Part shown: piece after piece, positions 5,470 through 5,658 of the stretch | How positions within the stretch are numbered: the first letter of the stretch is position 1 | Layout: each line of letters opens with the position of its first letter | Assembly (NCBI GenBank): GCA_005881235.1 | Contig: VBEQ01000195.1 | Coordinates: 1-5,658, forward strand | Reading direction: 5' to 3' | Length of the DNA: 5,658 nucleotides | Source: Chloroflexota bacterium | GTDB taxonomy: Bacteria > Chloroflexota > Dormibacteria > CF-121 | Translations under genes and position numbers: made by a program | Notes under the pieces: model-generated | Databases searched by the model: none | The model's input: the letters and a program-made list of their open reading frames with translations, nothing else | What the model was told of the DNA's origin: nothing

Positions 5470-5558
5470 AGCCCGTTTCCTCCGCAGGTATGACCTGATC
5501 AGGTTCTAGGGTCAGCCGGCGGACCCGACTTTCTCAGCATTCCGCTCCCCTAGGGCAT
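5470..5558 (-). ncRNA. TPP riboswitch aptamer (THI element)
   Basis: Reading the minus strand, the leader of thiE carries the conserved THI-box sequence. GGGGAGC (5550-5544) precedes CTGAGA (5537-5532), the pyrimidine-sensing core. A P3 arm follows, with GGGT pairing ACCC. Then come AACCTGATCAGGT (5505-5493) and ATACCTGCGGAGGAAA to about 5476, matching the consensus GAACCTGATCTGGTTAATACCAGCGTAGGGAA. The closing P1 stem is GCCC (5556-5553) with GGGC (5474-5471). Binding of TPP should repress the thiamine genes downstream. Confidence 0.95.
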
Positions 5559-5563
5559 CATTG

Positions 5564-5569
5564 ATTATA
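5564..5569 (-). promoter_or_regulatory. Predicted -10 box of the thiE operon
   Basis: TATAAT, a perfect -10 consensus, is read on the minus strand at 5569-5564 and places the transcription start near 5557, at the first base pairs of the aptamer P1 stem. It overlaps the final codon and stop of alr. No good TTGACA-like -35 box is visible 16-18 bases upstream, so the call rests on the -10 box and its position. Confidence 0.55.
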
Positions 5570-5658
5570 GGTATCGGCGCGGGACCCGGCTCGAGATCGC
5601 GCAGAGCACCTCGTACGAGATCGTGCCGGAGGCCTCGGCGAGGTCGTGGGCGCTCGGC
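5565..5658 (-). CDS. alr: Alanine racemase, C-terminal 30 residues (partial)
   Basis: Only the last 30 codons are present, entering from the right edge and ending at TAA 5567-5565. They read PSAHDLAEASGTISYEVLCA followed by ISSRVPRRYL. The pattern A-x-x-x-GT-I-x-YE-V/I-L-x-x-[LI]-x-x-RVPR-x-Y is the conserved C-terminus of the PLP-dependent alanine racemase, which supplies D-alanine for peptidoglycan. The remaining roughly 340 residues are outside the window. The stop codon overlaps the predicted -10 box of the thiamine operon, so alr is probably a separate upstream transcription unit. The identification rests on a short stretch, but the motif is distinctive. Confidence 0.85.
   Translation of the reverse strand, partial: PSAHDLAEASGTISYEVLCAISSRVPRRYL

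Noticed and set aside
1..5658. CRISPR array, tRNA genes, insertion sequences, phage attachment sites
   Set aside because: No regularly spaced repeats, tRNA cloverleaf, transposase motif or terminal inverted repeats were seen; the window is filled by housekeeping genes.

Overview
This is a compact, GC-rich bacterial chromosomal segment in which every supported gene lies on the minus strand. Transcription therefore runs from high to low coordinates. The features suggest a GC-rich free-living bacterium: a CIRCE heat-shock operator, a TPP riboswitch, four-base stop/start overlaps, and a ThiS-ThiG fusion. The order thiL-tsaE-tsaB-rimI-tsaD followed by groES resembles Bacillus subtilis, but base composition and the fusion do not fit that genus. 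I cannot place the lineage from this sequence alone.

Layout in transcription order. (1) 5658-5565: last 30 codons of alanine racemase. (2) 5569-5458: a -10 box overlapping the alr stop codon, then a TPP riboswitch whose expression platform looks translational. (3) 5436-3864: thiamine genes thiE, a thiS-thiG fusion and the rest of thiG. The thiG frame is broken at about 4247 by an apparent deletion of about 70 bases. (4) 3867-2860: thiL. (5) 2876-253: the tRNA t6A genes tsaE, tsaB and tsaD, with rimI between tsaB and tsaD. (6) 246-192: a promoter with a perfect CIRCE operator. (7) 163-1: start of groES, continuing out of the window.

How the genes work together. ThiS/ThiG make the thiazole moiety, ThiE joins thiazole phosphate to the pyrimidine to give thiamine phosphate, and ThiL phosphorylates that to TPP, the ligand of the riboswitch. 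TsaB, TsaD and TsaE form the bacterial complex that transfers threonylcarbamoyl to A37 of ANN-decoding tRNAs. RimI is an N-terminal acetyltransferase. No gap is seen between genes from thiE to tsaD, so one transcript probably carries both pathways. groES then has its own HrcA-type control.

The most notable points are the broken thiG inside an otherwise intact thiamine operon, the lack of ATG/GTG/TTG starts at the expected places for thiL and tsaD (both meet the upstream stop at a four-base NTAG overlap), a readable switching mechanism for the riboswitch, and the possibility that TPP influences expression of the t6A genes. I do not see a wholly new system. No stretch over 300 bases lacks a gene.
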